Assembly: GCF_026626705.1 (NCBI RefSeq)
Contig: NZ_JAPNKC010000001.1
Coordinates: 2,852,001 to 2,916,000, forward strand
DNA length: 64,000 bases
Direction of reading: 5' to 3'
Origin: Pyxidicoccus sp. MSG2
GTDB taxonomy: Bacteria > Myxococcota > Myxococcia > Myxococcales > Myxococcaceae
The notes below the pieces were generated by a model. The model was not told the DNA's origin. It worked only from the letters and a program-made list of their open reading frames with translations, and made no database searches. Below are positions 45,891 through 55,431 of this stretch, one piece after another (positions within the stretch are counted from its first letter, which is position 1; the number at the start of each line of letters is the position of its first letter). The position numbers and the translations under genes were made by a program.

Positions 45891-47360
45891 TCACCGCTGA
45901 CGTTGCAGCCGCCGCTCGAGCGCCGAGGCCAGCCGCGTCAGCGGCAGCGTGGCCAGCAGGTAGCACACCGCCACGGCGGGCCAGATGGCGAGCGGCGCGG
46001 CGAGCTGGCTCGCCAATTCCTGTCCCGCCCGCGTCAACTCCGCCATGCCGATGATGGACACCAGCGACGAGTCCTTCAGCAGGGCAATCCCCTCGTTCGT
46101 CAGCGGCGGCAGCACGTTGCGCACCGCCTGCGGGAGGATGACGTGGCGCATGGCCTGCGCAGGGCTCATGCCCAGCGCCCGCGCCGCCTCCGACTGGCCC
46201 GGGTCCACGGAGGCGATGCCCGCGCGGAAGATTTCCGCCACGTACGCCGCGCTGTTGAGCGTCAGCGCCAGCACCGCTGCCAGCAACGGCGCCAGGTCCA
46301 CGCCCAGCAACTGCGGCAGCGCGTAGTAGATGAAGATGATTTGAACCAGCAGCGGCGTGCCGCGCAGCGCCTCCACGTACGCCGCGCACAGCCACGCCAG
46401 GGGCCGCAAGCGCACCCGTCGCCCGAGCGCCACCACCAGCCCCAGCGGCAGCCCCGCCAGCAGCGCCAGCGCGGTGAGCCCCAGCGTCAGCGCCAGCCCC
46501 TGCGCCAGCCGCCGCGCCACGCGGCCCCAGGGCACGCCCGCCGGCTCAACCGGGGCCCGCTGCGCCGCCTCGCCGAAGTACTTCTCCTCCAGCGCGGCGA
46601 ACCGGCCGCTCTCCCGGAGCCGACGGAGCGCTCCGTTGACGGCCTCGCGCAGCGCGGTGTCCTCCGGCCTGGACACGATGCCGTAGTGCTCCTCCGTCAG
46701 CAGCCCTCCGGTGGTGCGCAGTCCCTGGAAGCCGTGGGTGATGAAGTAGCGCAGCGTTGGCGCGTCCCCCACCACGCCGTCGAGGTTGCCGTTGAGCAGG
46801 TCCTGCAACGCCAGGTCGATGCTCGGGTACTGCCGCACCTGGATGTCCGGCTCCTTCTTCAGCACCAGCGCGGCGGTGGTGTTGAGCTGGATGCCCGCCA
46901 CCTTCCCGCGCAGGCTCTCCAGGCCGGTGATGCGCGCGTCCCCGCCCCGCGCGGCCACCGTCTGCCCGGCGGTGTAGTACGGCTCGGAGAAGCCCAGCCG
47001 CTGCTGGCGCTCGGGCGTAATCGTCACGGCGGACATCACCAGGTCGAACTTCCCCGCCATCAGCGCGGGAAACACGCCGTCGAAGGAGGTGTTGGTCCAC
47101 TCCACCTTCGCGCCCAACTCTTCCGCGATGAGCGTGCCCAGCTCGATGTCGAAGCCCACCAATTCCCCGTCCCGCACGGACTGGAAGGGCGGATAGGTGG
47201 CATCCGTGCCGATGCGCAGCGTCCGCCCCTTCCAGTCCCCCCGCTCGGAGGGGCGCTGGGGCTCCCGGCACCCCGTGGCCCAGAGCAGCCCCCACATGAG
47301 TCCCAGCAGGGCCAGCCCCGGAGTCCGGGACCGGTGGCACGAGGAGTGGAAGCGGCGCAT
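45891..47360 (-). CDS. fused solute-binding protein and permease, polar amino-acid ABC transporter
   Basis: This 489-residue chain has a signal peptide, then a family-3 binding domain (about residues 45-265; [45 protein letters not shown]). After a linker it has a permease with about five membrane segments and the HisM-type EAA loop near [20 protein letters not shown]. The fusion tethers the substrate receptor to the channel, as in Lactococcus GlnP. Ligand is probably glutamine, glutamate or another polar amino acid. Confidence 0.92.
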   Translation of the reverse strand: MRRFHSSCHRSRTPGLALLGLMWGLLWATGCREPQRPSERGDWKGRTLRIGTDATYPPFQSVRDGELVGFDIELGTLIAEELGAKVEWTNTSFDGVFPALMAGKFDLVMSAVTITPERQQRLGFSEPYYTAGQTVAARGGDARITGLESLRGKVAGIQLNTTAALVLKKEPDIQVRQYPSIDLALQDLLNGNLDGVVGDAPTLRYFITHGFQGLRTTGGLLTEEHYGIVSRPEDTALREAVNGALRRLRESGRFAALEEKYFGEAAQRAPVEPAGVPWGRVARRLAQGLALTLGLTALALLAGLPLGLVVALGRRVRLRPLAWLCAAYVEALRGTPLLVQIIFIYYALPQLLGVDLAPLLAAVLALTLNSAAYVAEIFRAGIASVDPGQSEAARALGMSPAQAMRHVILPQAVRNVLPPLTNEGIALLKDSSLVSIIGMAELTRAGQELASQLAAPLAIWPAVAVCYLLATLPLTRLASALERRLQRQR

Positions 47361-47472
47361 GGGCGCCCGCTCACATGGGCACCTTCCGCTGATATCTCAA
47401 GGGTTTCCACCCTCCGGGGCCGGCGGGTGACGGACACGCAACTTCAGATCCTCATTGTCCGATACTGACGGC

Positions 47473-48824
47473 ATGAAGACGCCTGTCTCCGGACCCCGCA
47501 TCCAGCCCCGCCCCAGCGAGACTCCCAAGCCGGCCCTCCCGCGCAACGAGGTGAAGCCCGCCCCGCAGCCCAAGGCCGCGCGCGCGGACTCGGTGGGCGT
47601 GTCGAAGTTCGACTCGGGCAAGGGCCGCGCGGGGAACGTGGCGCTGTCCTCTCCCGTCACCGCGCCCGCCGCGGGCGGCATTGCCCCGGGCAGCTACCCC
47701 ACCGCGGCGGACGTGAAGGCCATCGCCGCCATGAAGGACCCGGTGGCGCGCAACTACGCGATTACGCAGGGCTACCACGACCTGTCCGACGCCATGGGCA
47801 AGCTGGTCGGCGACGACAACGCCAACTGGGCCACCTTCGGCACGTGGGCCTCGAAGCAGGCCGGCGTGAGCATCCGCGGCGAGGACATGCCCAAGGTCTT
47901 CAACGACGTGCTCAAGGGCGCCGGGGGCGTCATGGGCCCCCTGGGCAAGGTGGACGACTTCCTGCGCAAGCTGGGCCTGCCCGCGCTGCCCCTCGGGACA
48001 TTGGCGCGGCCGGCCAGAAGGCGCTCGCCCGGGTCAGCGAGGAAATCGCCGGCGGCAACAAGTTCGTCTTCAACGAGATTGGCCAGGAGTTCGCCCGCTT
48101 CGTCGACACCTTCAAGGGCGACACGAAGCCCGACCCGGCGAAGCTGCAGACGTACCTGGACAGCTTCCCCAAGGACAAGCCGCTGCTGCGCGAGGCCTTC
48201 GGCCACTATGCGCAGGCGATGACCGAGAAGGACCCGAACAAGAAGGCCGAGCTGATGCTCCTGGCCAACAACAAGATTGGCCTGCACGAGCAGACGCAGC
48301 TCACGCCCTACGTCGAGCGGGCGCTCAACGCGCCGGTGAAGGAGGTCTTCCGGGACATCCTCAAGCAGTCCGTCGAGGGTGCCATCAACGGGCTTCCCTT
48401 CCCCGCCAACCTCGCCGGCAAGGCCGCGCTGAAGTCGGGCGCGGTGGACGCACTGCTCAACCCCGTGGTGGACGGCGTGGCGAGCGTGTTCCGGGGCCTC
48501 GCCACCGAGCACATGATGAAGCTCGCCGTCCCCGGTGGCGCGCTCAAGATTGGCAACGACTTGCCCCCGCCCAAGGGCATGGAGTCCACCCTCTTCCCGC
48601 CGCACCTGCGCACCATCCAGAACCCGGAGCTGAAGGCGCTGCTCGGCAAGCTGGACCACAGCCCCGACAGCCTGAAGGGCACCGGGGCGAAGGACTGGAG
48701 CAAGCTGGGCCAGCGGATGGACTACATCATCGACCTCTTCCGCACGCGCCAGTCGGACCCGCACCTGTTCGACCAGCCCTTCGGCCGCGCCACCACCTAC
48801 CCGCTGCCGAACGCGCCCCGCTGA
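47473..48824 (+). pseudogene. uncharacterised protein gene with a single-base frameshift
   Basis: The ATG-initiated frame from 47473 reads well to PALPLG at 47997, then loses sense; a second frame continues as DIGAAGQKALARVSEEI to the stop at 48824. One extra G in the GGG at 47995-47997 would restore a single chain of about 450 residues. The protein starts with a Pro/Lys-rich tail, then helical regions with HYAQAMTEKDPNKKAELMLL and KIGLHEQTQLTPYVERAL. I do not recognise the family. The change may be a real mutation or a homopolymer sequencing error. Confidence 0.8.
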
Positions 48825-48929
48825 AGCTCCCGAGCCCGCCTGGCCGCGCCCCCGGCTGCCGGCCAGGCGGCTTGCGAAGCACCCGCACCTTGGGATGAGG
48901 CACCGGAGTGGCCAACGTAGGTCACCCGC

Positions 48930-50243
48930 ATGGAGTCCATCGCCTGGTTCCTCATCATCGGGCTGCTCCTGGTGGCCATGGCGCTGGGCGGCTCCGTGCT
49001 CAAGCGCTTGCCGCTGTCCACCTCCCTGCTCTACCTGGGCGTGGGCTTCGCGCTGGGGCGGCTGGGCTTGGGCCACCTGCACCCGCTGAAGCAGGCCGCG
49101 CTCCTGGAGCGCATCACCGAAGTGGCGGTCGTCATCTCCCTCTTCAGCGCGGGGCTGAAGCTGCGCCTGCCCGTGATGGACCGGGAGTGGCGCGTCGCCC
49201 TGCGCCTGGCCCTCGGGGCGATGGTGCTCACGGTGGCCATGGTGGCGCTGGTGGGCATGGGCGCGCTCGGGCTGCCGTTGGGCGCGGCGCTGCTATTGGG
49301 CGCCATCCTGTCGCCCACGGACCCGGTGCTCGCCTCGGACGTGCAGGTGTCCCACGCGCTGGACAGGGACAGGCTGCGCTTCGGCCTCACCGGCGAGGCC
49401 GGCCTCAACGACGGCACCGCCTTCCCCTTCGTCATGCTCGGGCTGGGCCTGCTGGGCCTGCATGAACTGGGGCCGGGGCTGTGGCGTTGGGTGGTGGTGG
49501 ACGTGCTGTGGGCCGCGGCGGCGGGCCTCATCGTCGGCGTGGTGCTGGGAGACCGGGTGGGCCGGCTGGTGCTCTACCTGCGCAAGCACCACCGCGAGGC
49601 CGTGGGCCTGGACGAGTTGCTGGCGCTGGGCCTCATCGCGCTCTCGTACGGCGCGGCGCTGCTGGTGAAGGGCTACGGCTTCCTCGCGGTGTTCGCCGCC
49701 GGCCTCGCGCTGCGGCGAATCGAGCGGAAGCACACCGGCTCACGTCCGGCGGAGAAGGTGGAGGAGGCCGCGCGCGCCGCGGACAAGCTGGAGGCGGCGA
49801 CGAATCCCGCGCACGCGCACGCGTACATGGCCAACGCGGTGCTGGGCTTCAACGAGGCGCTGGAGCGCATCGCCGAAGTCGCCGTGGTGGTGGGGCTGGG
49901 GTTGTTGCTGGCCGTCACGCCCTTCCCGCCGGAGGTGCTGTGGCTGGCGCCGCTGCTCTTCTTCGTGCTGCGGCCGCTGTCCGTCGCGCTGTCGCTGGTG
50001 GGCTCACGCTCCGACAAGCACCAGCGGGTGCTGATGGCCTGGTTCGGCGTGCGGGGCATCGGCTCGCTCTACTACCTCTTCTACGCCATCGAGCACGGCC
50101 TGGGAGACGGGCTCTCCTCCCGGCTCCTGTCGCTGGTGCTGTGGGTGGTGGCCGCGTCCATCGCCGTGCACGGCATCTCCGTCACCCCGCTGATGACGCG
50201 CTACGAGGGGCGTGCGCAGCGGCGGCGCGAGGCCACCACGTAA
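48930..50243 (+). CDS. CPA1-type cation/proton antiporter
   Basis: This 437-residue protein has about 12 membrane segments with the sodium/hydrogen exchanger signatures LGAILSPTDPVLASDV and GEAGLNDGTAFPFVML, whose charged residues form the ion site. A cytoplasmic-type Ala/Lys-rich loop interrupts it near residues 270-290. It should exchange Na+ or K+ for protons across the inner membrane. It is transcribed alone. Confidence 0.92.
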   Translation: MESIAWFLIIGLLLVAMALGGSVLKRLPLSTSLLYLGVGFALGRLGLGHLHPLKQAALLERITEVAVVISLFSAGLKLRLPVMDREWRVALRLALGAMVLTVAMVALVGMGALGLPLGAALLLGAILSPTDPVLASDVQVSHALDRDRLRFGLTGEAGLNDGTAFPFVMLGLGLLGLHELGPGLWRWVVVDVLWAAAAGLIVGVVLGDRVGRLVLYLRKHHREAVGLDELLALGLIALSYGAALLVKGYGFLAVFAAGLALRRIERKHTGSRPAEKVEEAARAADKLEAATNPAHAHAYMANAVLGFNEALERIAEVAVVVGLGLLLAVTPFPPEVLWLAPLLFFVLRPLSVALSLVGSRSDKHQRVLMAWFGVRGIGSLYYLFYAIEHGLGDGLSSRLLSLVLWVVAASIAVHGISVTPLMTRYEGRAQRRREATT

Positions 50244-50338
50244 TACCCGCTCCGCGCAGCAGCTCTGTATTGAATTGCATTGGCGGATGCCCCTCGGTGC
50301 GATTCTGGGTGTGGCGGGCATGGGGGTTTGCTCTACCC

Positions 50339-51079
50339 ATGCCCGTCATCTTCCGCGGACGCCGAGTCATGTTCCTCCAGTCCCAGCCCGGAGATGAACC
50401 CAAGCCCCCGAAGAGGCTTCCCTGCGGATACTGCGGGAAGCCCAAGCACCCGTTTGCGCCGTAGTGGGGCAGCCACCTCGGCAACTCTGTGTGGCTCAGC
50501 GAGGCCATTCTTGGAGGACGTGAGCCGGAGACACACTCCTGGTACACGGGGACCCGGTCCATCGCCGCCCACCACCTCATCTGCTCCGAGGCGATGGCGG
50601 ATGACGAGGACTGGGCCCGGTATTGCCAGGAGTTTGGCTACGACATCAACCGCCGCCAGAACGGTGTCATGCTGCCGTCCCGAATGGACGTCGCCTGTGA
50701 GCTCCACGTGCCCATCCATCGCGGAAACCACGCTGGAGGCTGGGCCGAAGACCTGGGCATGGCCTACCCACAGGCAGTCGCCGCGAAGGTCGACGGAGTG
50801 AGGGCTCAACTCGAGCGAGGCGCATTCTGCGTTGACCCCGGAAAGCTCACGCGCAGGCTCGACAAGCTGAGCGCGGAGATTCTCGTGAAGGTCTCCCGCT
50901 TCACGTGGACGCTCTCCAGCGATGGCGGTGACTACCGAGAGGGGGGGCCTGGATGCGCGGGCGTTCAGAACATTCCGGATAAGCCGCGGCGAGCATGTCC
51001 TCGCGAGCGGAGACACGGAGCGGTGCACGGCGCCACCGGGAAGCCTCTCGCGCGTCGCCCCCTGAGCGCTGGAGAGTAA
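50339..51079 (+). pseudogene. AHH-domain nuclease toxin gene interrupted by in-frame TAG
   Basis: Reading from ATG 50339, MPVIFRGRR leads to LPCGYCGKPKHPFAP, then TAG at 50462-50464, and the same frame continues WGSHLGNSVWLSEAIL. The AHH nuclease core is intact: TGTRSIAAHHLICSEAM and VPIHRGNHAGGWA. Homologues I recall have Tyr at the stop position (HPxAPYWG), so a TAC or TAT to TAG change is likely. A downstream GTG at 50489 might still express the nuclease domain. The immunity gene follows in 2 bases. This could be a disarmed contact-dependent or polymorphic toxin. Confidence 0.75.
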
Positions 51080-51081
51080 CC

Positions 51082-51663
51082 ATGCAGCGCGATTACTTCG
51101 TCATCGAGCGCGCCGCATCCAACGCCCACCCACTGTTCGGATGGGACCAGAGCGGGAGCGCCTTCTACAAGGGGACAGCCGTTACGCTCGCGGAGCCCAT
51201 TCGGCTGAGGCTGGGAGAGCCGGTCCCCTCCAGGCCCGTCATGGCCGACCACCACAGTCTTCCGAAGCCCGTCCTCTCCACCCGCCTCAAGGACATGTTG
51301 GCGGGGCTGAACCTCTTCCGCGCTCAGCTCGTCCCCGCGGACGTGAGGGTCCATGACGACGTGGTGCGGTACTGGCTGCTGCACGTCTTCAACGAAATAG
51401 AATGTGTAGACCGGGAGCGCTCACGACTGTCCGTCGACGATGAGGATGGGGTCATTCTGGGAATCGACGAACTGGTGCTCGATGAGGCGGTGCTCAGGGC
51501 CATTCCCCAGCCGGAGCGACTCGTCTTCGTGCTGGCGGAATCCACGTCCGTTCACATCTTCCACCGCACGGTGGTGGATCAGGTGATGAGCCTCACGCCT
51601 CCGCCAGAAGGACTGCGCTTCATTCCCGTAACGGACTGGAACGACTCGGTCGGATTCCGCTGA
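51082..51663 (+). CDS. Imm11-family immunity protein
   Basis: GGAGAG precedes ATG 51082. The 193-residue protein fits Imm11 (formerly DUF1629): YFVIERAASNAHPLFGW, then SLPKPVLSTRLKDMLAGLN, then VFNEIECVDRERS and a C-terminal FHRTVVDQVMS. It should bind and neutralise the AHH nuclease of the gene just upstream. Its frame is intact although the toxin gene is broken, as expected if immunity to kin toxins stays useful. Confidence 0.8.
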   Translation: MQRDYFVIERAASNAHPLFGWDQSGSAFYKGTAVTLAEPIRLRLGEPVPSRPVMADHHSLPKPVLSTRLKDMLAGLNLFRAQLVPADVRVHDDVVRYWLLHVFNEIECVDRERSRLSVDDEDGVILGIDELVLDEAVLRAIPQPERLVFVLAESTSVHIFHRTVVDQVMSLTPPPEGLRFIPVTDWNDSVGFR

Positions 51664-51752
51664 GCCAGCCAGCACGCGCCACGGGCGCCTCGGCCCAGGG
51701 CAGGGCGAAGACGTATCTCGTTCGAGAATCGTGAGCGCGGGTTGAAGACCGC

Positions 51753-53363
51753 TCACACCTCGTCCACGACGAACTGGTCCAGCCGGGCGATGCCCAGCTT
51801 CTTCATCCGGCTCTGAAGCGTGGACGGCTTGAGCCCCAGCAGCGCCGCCGCCCCACCCGGCCCGTAGACGCGGCCGCGCGTGAGCGTCAGCACCCGCAGG
51901 ATGTGCTCGCGCTGCACCGTCGCCAGCGTGGGCACCGCGCCCTGCTTCAGCGGCGCCTCCGCCGATGCGCCCTCCACCACGGAGGCCTCAGCAGCGCCGC
52001 CCTCGGCCCCGGCACCGCCGCGCACCGGGAGGTCGAACGCATCCGGCCCCAGCTCCGTGCTCCGCGAGAGGATGGTGGCGCGCTCCAGCGCGTTGGCCAG
52101 CTCGCGCAGGTTGCCCGGCCAGTCATAGGCCTCCAGCCGAGCCAGCCCGGCCGGCGTCACCCGCATGCCCCGCCGCCCGGTGCGCAGGGCCTGCTCCTCC
52201 AGGAGGAATGCGCACAGTTGAGGCAAATCCTCACGCCGCTCGCGCAGGGGCGGCAGCCGCAGCGGGAAGACGCTCAGCCGGTAGTAGAGGTCCTCGCGAA
52301 AGCGCTTCTGGGCAATGGCCTGCTGCAGGTCCACGTGCGTCGCGGCGAGGATGCGCACGTCCGCGCGCACCGTCCTGTCGCCGCCCACCGGCTCGAAGGT
52401 CTTCTCCTGCAACGCGCGCAGGAGCTTCGCCTGCAGCTCCACCGGCAGCTCGCCAATCTCATCCAGCAGCAGCGTGCCCCCGTGCGCCATCTGGAAGCGG
52501 CCCGCCCTGTCCCGCGTGGCCCCGGTGAAGGCACCCTTCACGTGGCCGAACAGCTCACTCTCCAGAAGCCCCGCCGGAATCGCCGCGCAGTTGAGGGTGA
52601 CGAAGGGCTCGTCCGCCCGCGCGCTCCACCGGTGGATGGCCCGCGCCAGCCGCTCCTTCCCCGTACCCGTCTCGCCGGTAATCAGCACCGGCGTGTCCGT
52701 CTCCGCCACCTGCCGCGCCCGCCGCGACAAGTCCCGCATGATGGGGCTCAGCGACGTCTCGAGGATGCCCTCCGACTCACCGCCGAGCTGCGCCTCCAGC
52801 AGCTTCGCGTGCTCGTGGTCCTGCCGGTGCATCTGCTCGAAGGCGGCCCGCTGCTCCGCGGCCTGAATCGCCGTGGCCAGCATCTGCCCGTACACCTCCA
52901 CCAGGTCCACCACCGGCTGCGGGTACGTCTCGCACTCGGCCCTGTCCAGGGACAGCACGCCGTAGCAGCGCTCACCCGCGCACAGCGGCACCACCATGCA
53001 CGAGTGCCCCGGCGGCAAATCCAGCACGCCGTCGAACGGGTCTCCGTCCCCGTGCGAGTGGTCCTCCTCCGTGAAGGCGCGCGCGCGCCGCGTCTCCAGC
53101 GCGTGACGCAGCGATGGGAACTCCGCCAGGTTCAGCGTGTGCTGCCGCACCTTCGCGTTGGCGAGTGGACCGCGCGCGGCCACCGAGACGAGGCGCCCCT
53201 CCTTCAAGAGGAACACCGTCGCCAGGTCGAAGCGCACCACCCGCGTCAGCCAGTCCAGTCCCCGACGGAGCAGGTCCCCCACCGAGTCTTCCGTGGTTGC
53301 CAGCTCGACCAGGTCCCGAGCATCCTGCGCGCCTTCGATTCGGCCTGACATTTCGTCCGACAT
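51753..53363 (-). CDS. sigma-54-dependent activator (GAF-AAA+-Fis)
   Basis: Start 53363 gives 536 residues. Residues 15-170 form a GAF sensor domain, then the AAA+ ATPase with Walker A GETGTGKE (230-237) and the sigma-54 contact loop GAFTGA (277-282), then a C-terminal Fis-type helix-turn-helix ([17 protein letters not shown]). NorR and similar activators have this layout and sense NO or redox signals. It is divergent from ahpC, whose promoter has a -24/-12 element, so ahpCD is the likely target. Confidence 0.93.
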   Translation of the reverse strand: MSDEMSGRIEGAQDARDLVELATTEDSVGDLLRRGLDWLTRVVRFDLATVFLLKEGRLVSVAARGPLANAKVRQHTLNLAEFPSLRHALETRRARAFTEEDHSHGDGDPFDGVLDLPPGHSCMVVPLCAGERCYGVLSLDRAECETYPQPVVDLVEVYGQMLATAIQAAEQRAAFEQMHRQDHEHAKLLEAQLGGESEGILETSLSPIMRDLSRRARQVAETDTPVLITGETGTGKERLARAIHRWSARADEPFVTLNCAAIPAGLLESELFGHVKGAFTGATRDRAGRFQMAHGGTLLLDEIGELPVELQAKLLRALQEKTFEPVGGDRTVRADVRILAATHVDLQQAIAQKRFREDLYYRLSVFPLRLPPLRERREDLPQLCAFLLEEQALRTGRRGMRVTPAGLARLEAYDWPGNLRELANALERATILSRSTELGPDAFDLPVRGGAGAEGGAAEASVVEGASAEAPLKQGAVPTLATVQREHILRVLTLTRGRVYGPGGAAALLGLKPSTLQSRMKKLGIARLDQFVVDEV

Positions 53364-53383
53364 GCTGCACGAATAATAGCGGT

Positions 53384-53420
53384 CCACCGAAATTGCAGTG
53401 GCGAAACCCACCGAGATTTC
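53384..53420. promoter_or_regulatory. candidate enhancer repeats for the sigma-54 activator
   Basis: CCACCGAAATTGC (53384-53396) and CCACCGAGATTTC (53408-53420) are direct repeats 24 bases apart, about 80-110 bases upstream of the ahpC -24/-12 element, where activator sites usually lie. Confidence 0.5.
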
Positions 53421-53494
53421 GTTATTCACCGGCCCGCTGGCACCGACCCGTCGGGGGGAGCACTCAACCCCCTGGAATCACTGAAGGCGAAGAC

Positions 53495-53509
53495 TGGCAC
53501 GGGGCCTGC
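53495..53509 (+). promoter_or_regulatory. sigma-54 (-24/-12) promoter of ahpC-ahpD
   Basis: TGGCAC, 5 bases, CTGC matches the sigma-54 consensus TGGCAC-N5-TTGC with one mismatch and exact spacing. It lies 71 bases before the ahpC ATG and beside a sigma-54 activator gene. Confidence 0.75.
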
Positions 53510-53580
53510 TTTAGGAAGTTGCCACGAACCACGTTCCCGGGACGTCCATGAGGGCGCCCCCCAACCCCCAAGGAGTCGTA

Positions 53581-54135
53581 ATGCTGACCGTTGGCGACAA
53601 GATCCCGAGCTTCAAGGTGAAGGCCACCGTGTCCCTGGAGAAGGGCAAGGAGTTCCAGGAGATCACGAACGAGACCTACAAGGGCAAGTGGCTGGTGCTG
53701 TTTGCCTGGCCGAAGGACTTCACCTTCATCTGCCCCACGGAGATCGCGGAGTTCGGCAAGAAGAACAAGGACTTCGCTGACCGCGACGCGCAGGTGCTGG
53801 GCCTGAGCACCGACAGCGAGTTCGTGCACCACGCGTGGCGCACGCACCACCCGGACCTCAAGGGCCTGCCCTTCCCGATGCTGGCGGACCTGAAGCACGA
53901 GCTGTGCAACGCGCTGGGCATCCTCCACAAGGAGGAGGGCGTGGCGCTGCGCGCGACGTTCATCGCGGACCCCGAGGGCATCATCCGCCACGTGACGGTG
54001 AACGACCTGTCCGTGGGCCGCAACGTCTCCGAGACGGTGCGCACGCTGGACGCGCTCCAGACGGACGAGCTGTGCCCCTGCAACTGGACCAAGGGCGAGG
54101 AGACCCTCACCCAGAAGCTGGCGAAGGCGGGGTAA
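53581..54135 (+). CDS. ahpC: AhpC-type peroxiredoxin
   Basis: AAGGAG precedes ATG 53581. This 184-residue 2-Cys peroxiredoxin has the peroxidatic Cys51 in FTFICPTE and possible resolving Cys165/Cys167 in CPCNW. It reduces peroxides and peroxynitrite in the cytoplasm. The ahpD gene follows by 6 bases, which suggests AhpD, rather than AhpF, is the electron donor partner, as in mycobacteria. Confidence 0.93.
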   Translation: MLTVGDKIPSFKVKATVSLEKGKEFQEITNETYKGKWLVLFAWPKDFTFICPTEIAEFGKKNKDFADRDAQVLGLSTDSEFVHHAWRTHHPDLKGLPFPMLADLKHELCNALGILHKEEGVALRATFIADPEGIIRHVTVNDLSVGRNVSETVRTLDALQTDELCPCNWTKGEETLTQKLAKAG

Positions 54136-54141
54136 GGCACC

Positions 54142-54666
54142 ATGCCCTCGCTCGAAGTCGTCCGCTCTGAGCTGGCGGACGCCCACAAGGACACCCGCCT
54201 CAACCTCCAGGCCGTCCTGGAGGGAGGGAGCCTCACCCCGGAGCAGCGCTGGGGTGTGGCCGTCGCTTCCGCCTTCGCCGTCCGTAACGAGCGGCTGAAG
54301 GAGGCGATGCTCAACGAGGCGAAGAAGGCCCTGACGAACCCGGACCCGGTCATCGAGGACGCGCGTGCCGCGGCGTCCCTGATGGCGATGAACAACGTCT
54401 ACTACCGCTTCCGGCACATGATCGGGAAGGAGTCCTACTCGACCAAGCGCGCCGGGCTGCGGATGAACCGGCTCGCGCAGGTGCTGACCAACAAGGTGGA
54501 CTTCGAGCTGGTCTGCCTCGCGGTCAGCGCCATCAACGGCTGCGAGATGTGCATGCAGTCCCACGAGAAGGTCGTCCTCGAGGGCGGCCTCTCCGAGGAC
54601 CAGGTGCACGACGCAGTCCGTGTCGCGGCCGTGATTCACGCCGCGGCGGTGGGCCTGGAGTCGTAA
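54142..54666 (+). CDS. ahpD: AhpD-type alkylhydroperoxidase
   Basis: This 174-residue all-helical protein carries the active-site CEMC (Cys134, Cys137) and His141 in CMQSHEK, the proton relay seen in mycobacterial AhpD. It uses lipoylated proteins to reduce AhpC. Its start lies 6 bases after the ahpC stop; a strong terminator follows at 54702. Confidence 0.93.
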   Translation: MPSLEVVRSELADAHKDTRLNLQAVLEGGSLTPEQRWGVAVASAFAVRNERLKEAMLNEAKKALTNPDPVIEDARAAASLMAMNNVYYRFRHMIGKESYSTKRAGLRMNRLAQVLTNKVDFELVCLAVSAINGCEMCMQSHEKVVLEGGLSEDQVHDAVRVAAVIHAAAVGLES

Positions 54667-54701
54667 GCCCTCCTGTCGCGAGACATCGCAACGGATTCAA
54701 G

Positions 54702-54738
54702 GCGCCCTCCGGTGGAAACACCGGGGGGCGCTCCTTTT
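54702..54738 (+). terminator. intrinsic terminator after ahpCD
   Basis: GCGCCCTCCGGTG pairs with CACCGGGGGGCGC around a GAAA tetraloop, followed by CTCCTTTT. This separates ahpCD from dps. Confidence 0.85.
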
Positions 54739-54794
54739 CCGGCCACCGGGCATCTGAACTGACAAACCGAACGAGACAGAAAAGGAAAGACACC

Positions 54795-55271
54795 ATGTAC
54801 CGAAGCCCCAGCCCCCTTCCCGAGAAGGCCCGCTCCGCCATCGCCGAGTCGCTCAACGCCCGCCTGGCCGACGGCCTGGACCTGCACTCGCAAATCAAGG
54901 TGGCCCACTGGAACATCAAGGGCCCGCAGTTCGCCGCGCTGCACCCGCTGTTCGAGACGTTCGCGGTGAGCCTGGCCAACCACAACGACTCCATCGCGGA
55001 GCGCGCGGTGACGCTGGGCGCGAAGGCCTACGGCACCAGCCGCCACGTGGGCAAGGCGAGCCGCCTGCCGGAGTATCCGCAGGAGACCTCCAGGGACATG
55101 GAGCACGTGAAGCTCCTGGCCGAGCGCATCGAAATCTACCTGGACGGCCTGCGCCAGAGCCGCAAGACGTTCGAGGAGAACCAGGACACGGACTCGGTGG
55201 ACCTCGTCACCGGCATCATCACCGAGTTCGAGAAGCACGCCTGGTTCCTGCGCGCGTCGCTGGAAGGCTGA
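54795..55271 (+). CDS. dps: Dps DNA-binding ferritin-like protein
   Basis: AAAGGAAAG precedes ATG 54795. The 158-residue protein has the Dps ferroxidase residues: KVAHWNIKGPQF (His), HNDSIAERAVTLG (Asp/Glu) and an EKHAWFLRASLEG C-terminal helix. It stores iron and protects DNA from peroxide, in line with the adjacent peroxiredoxin operon. It has its own promoter region after the terminator. Confidence 0.92.
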   Translation: MYRSPSPLPEKARSAIAESLNARLADGLDLHSQIKVAHWNIKGPQFAALHPLFETFAVSLANHNDSIAERAVTLGAKAYGTSRHVGKASRLPEYPQETSRDMEHVKLLAERIEIYLDGLRQSRKTFEENQDTDSVDLVTGIITEFEKHAWFLRASLEG

Positions 55272-55385
55272 CACACCGCGCGTGAGGCACCGCGCACCCG
55301 GGGCAGGCCCGCCCGGAGTGTGCAGTGTGCTTCACGCACCCGGGGTGCCCATGCCTCCTCTTCTCAAGGGGTTGCATGGGGCATG

Positions 55386-55430
55386 AGGGTTGCTCTGGAG
55401 GGGTGCGAGTCCCCCACCCCAGGAGCACCC
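55386..55430 (+). promoter_or_regulatory. leader hairpin overlapping the ribosome site of a lipoprotein gene
   Basis: GAGGGTTGCTCTGG pairs imperfectly with CCAGGAGCACCCC, with GGGG/CCCC inner stems. The 3' arm contains the AGGAG before ATG 55432, so the hairpin could mask translation start. A tRNA was considered and rejected. Confidence 0.4.
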
Positions 55431-55431
55431 C

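Noticed and set aside
47844-48824. Treating the second half of the frameshifted gene as its own gene
   Set aside because: It has no start at the junction and the upstream frame ends in nonsense exactly there; one base restores a single protein.
55390-55430. tRNA-like 3' part (GGTGCGAGTCCCCC with an arm)
   Set aside because: No matching D-arm, anticodon arm or acceptor stem can be drawn, and it overlaps a ribosome site.
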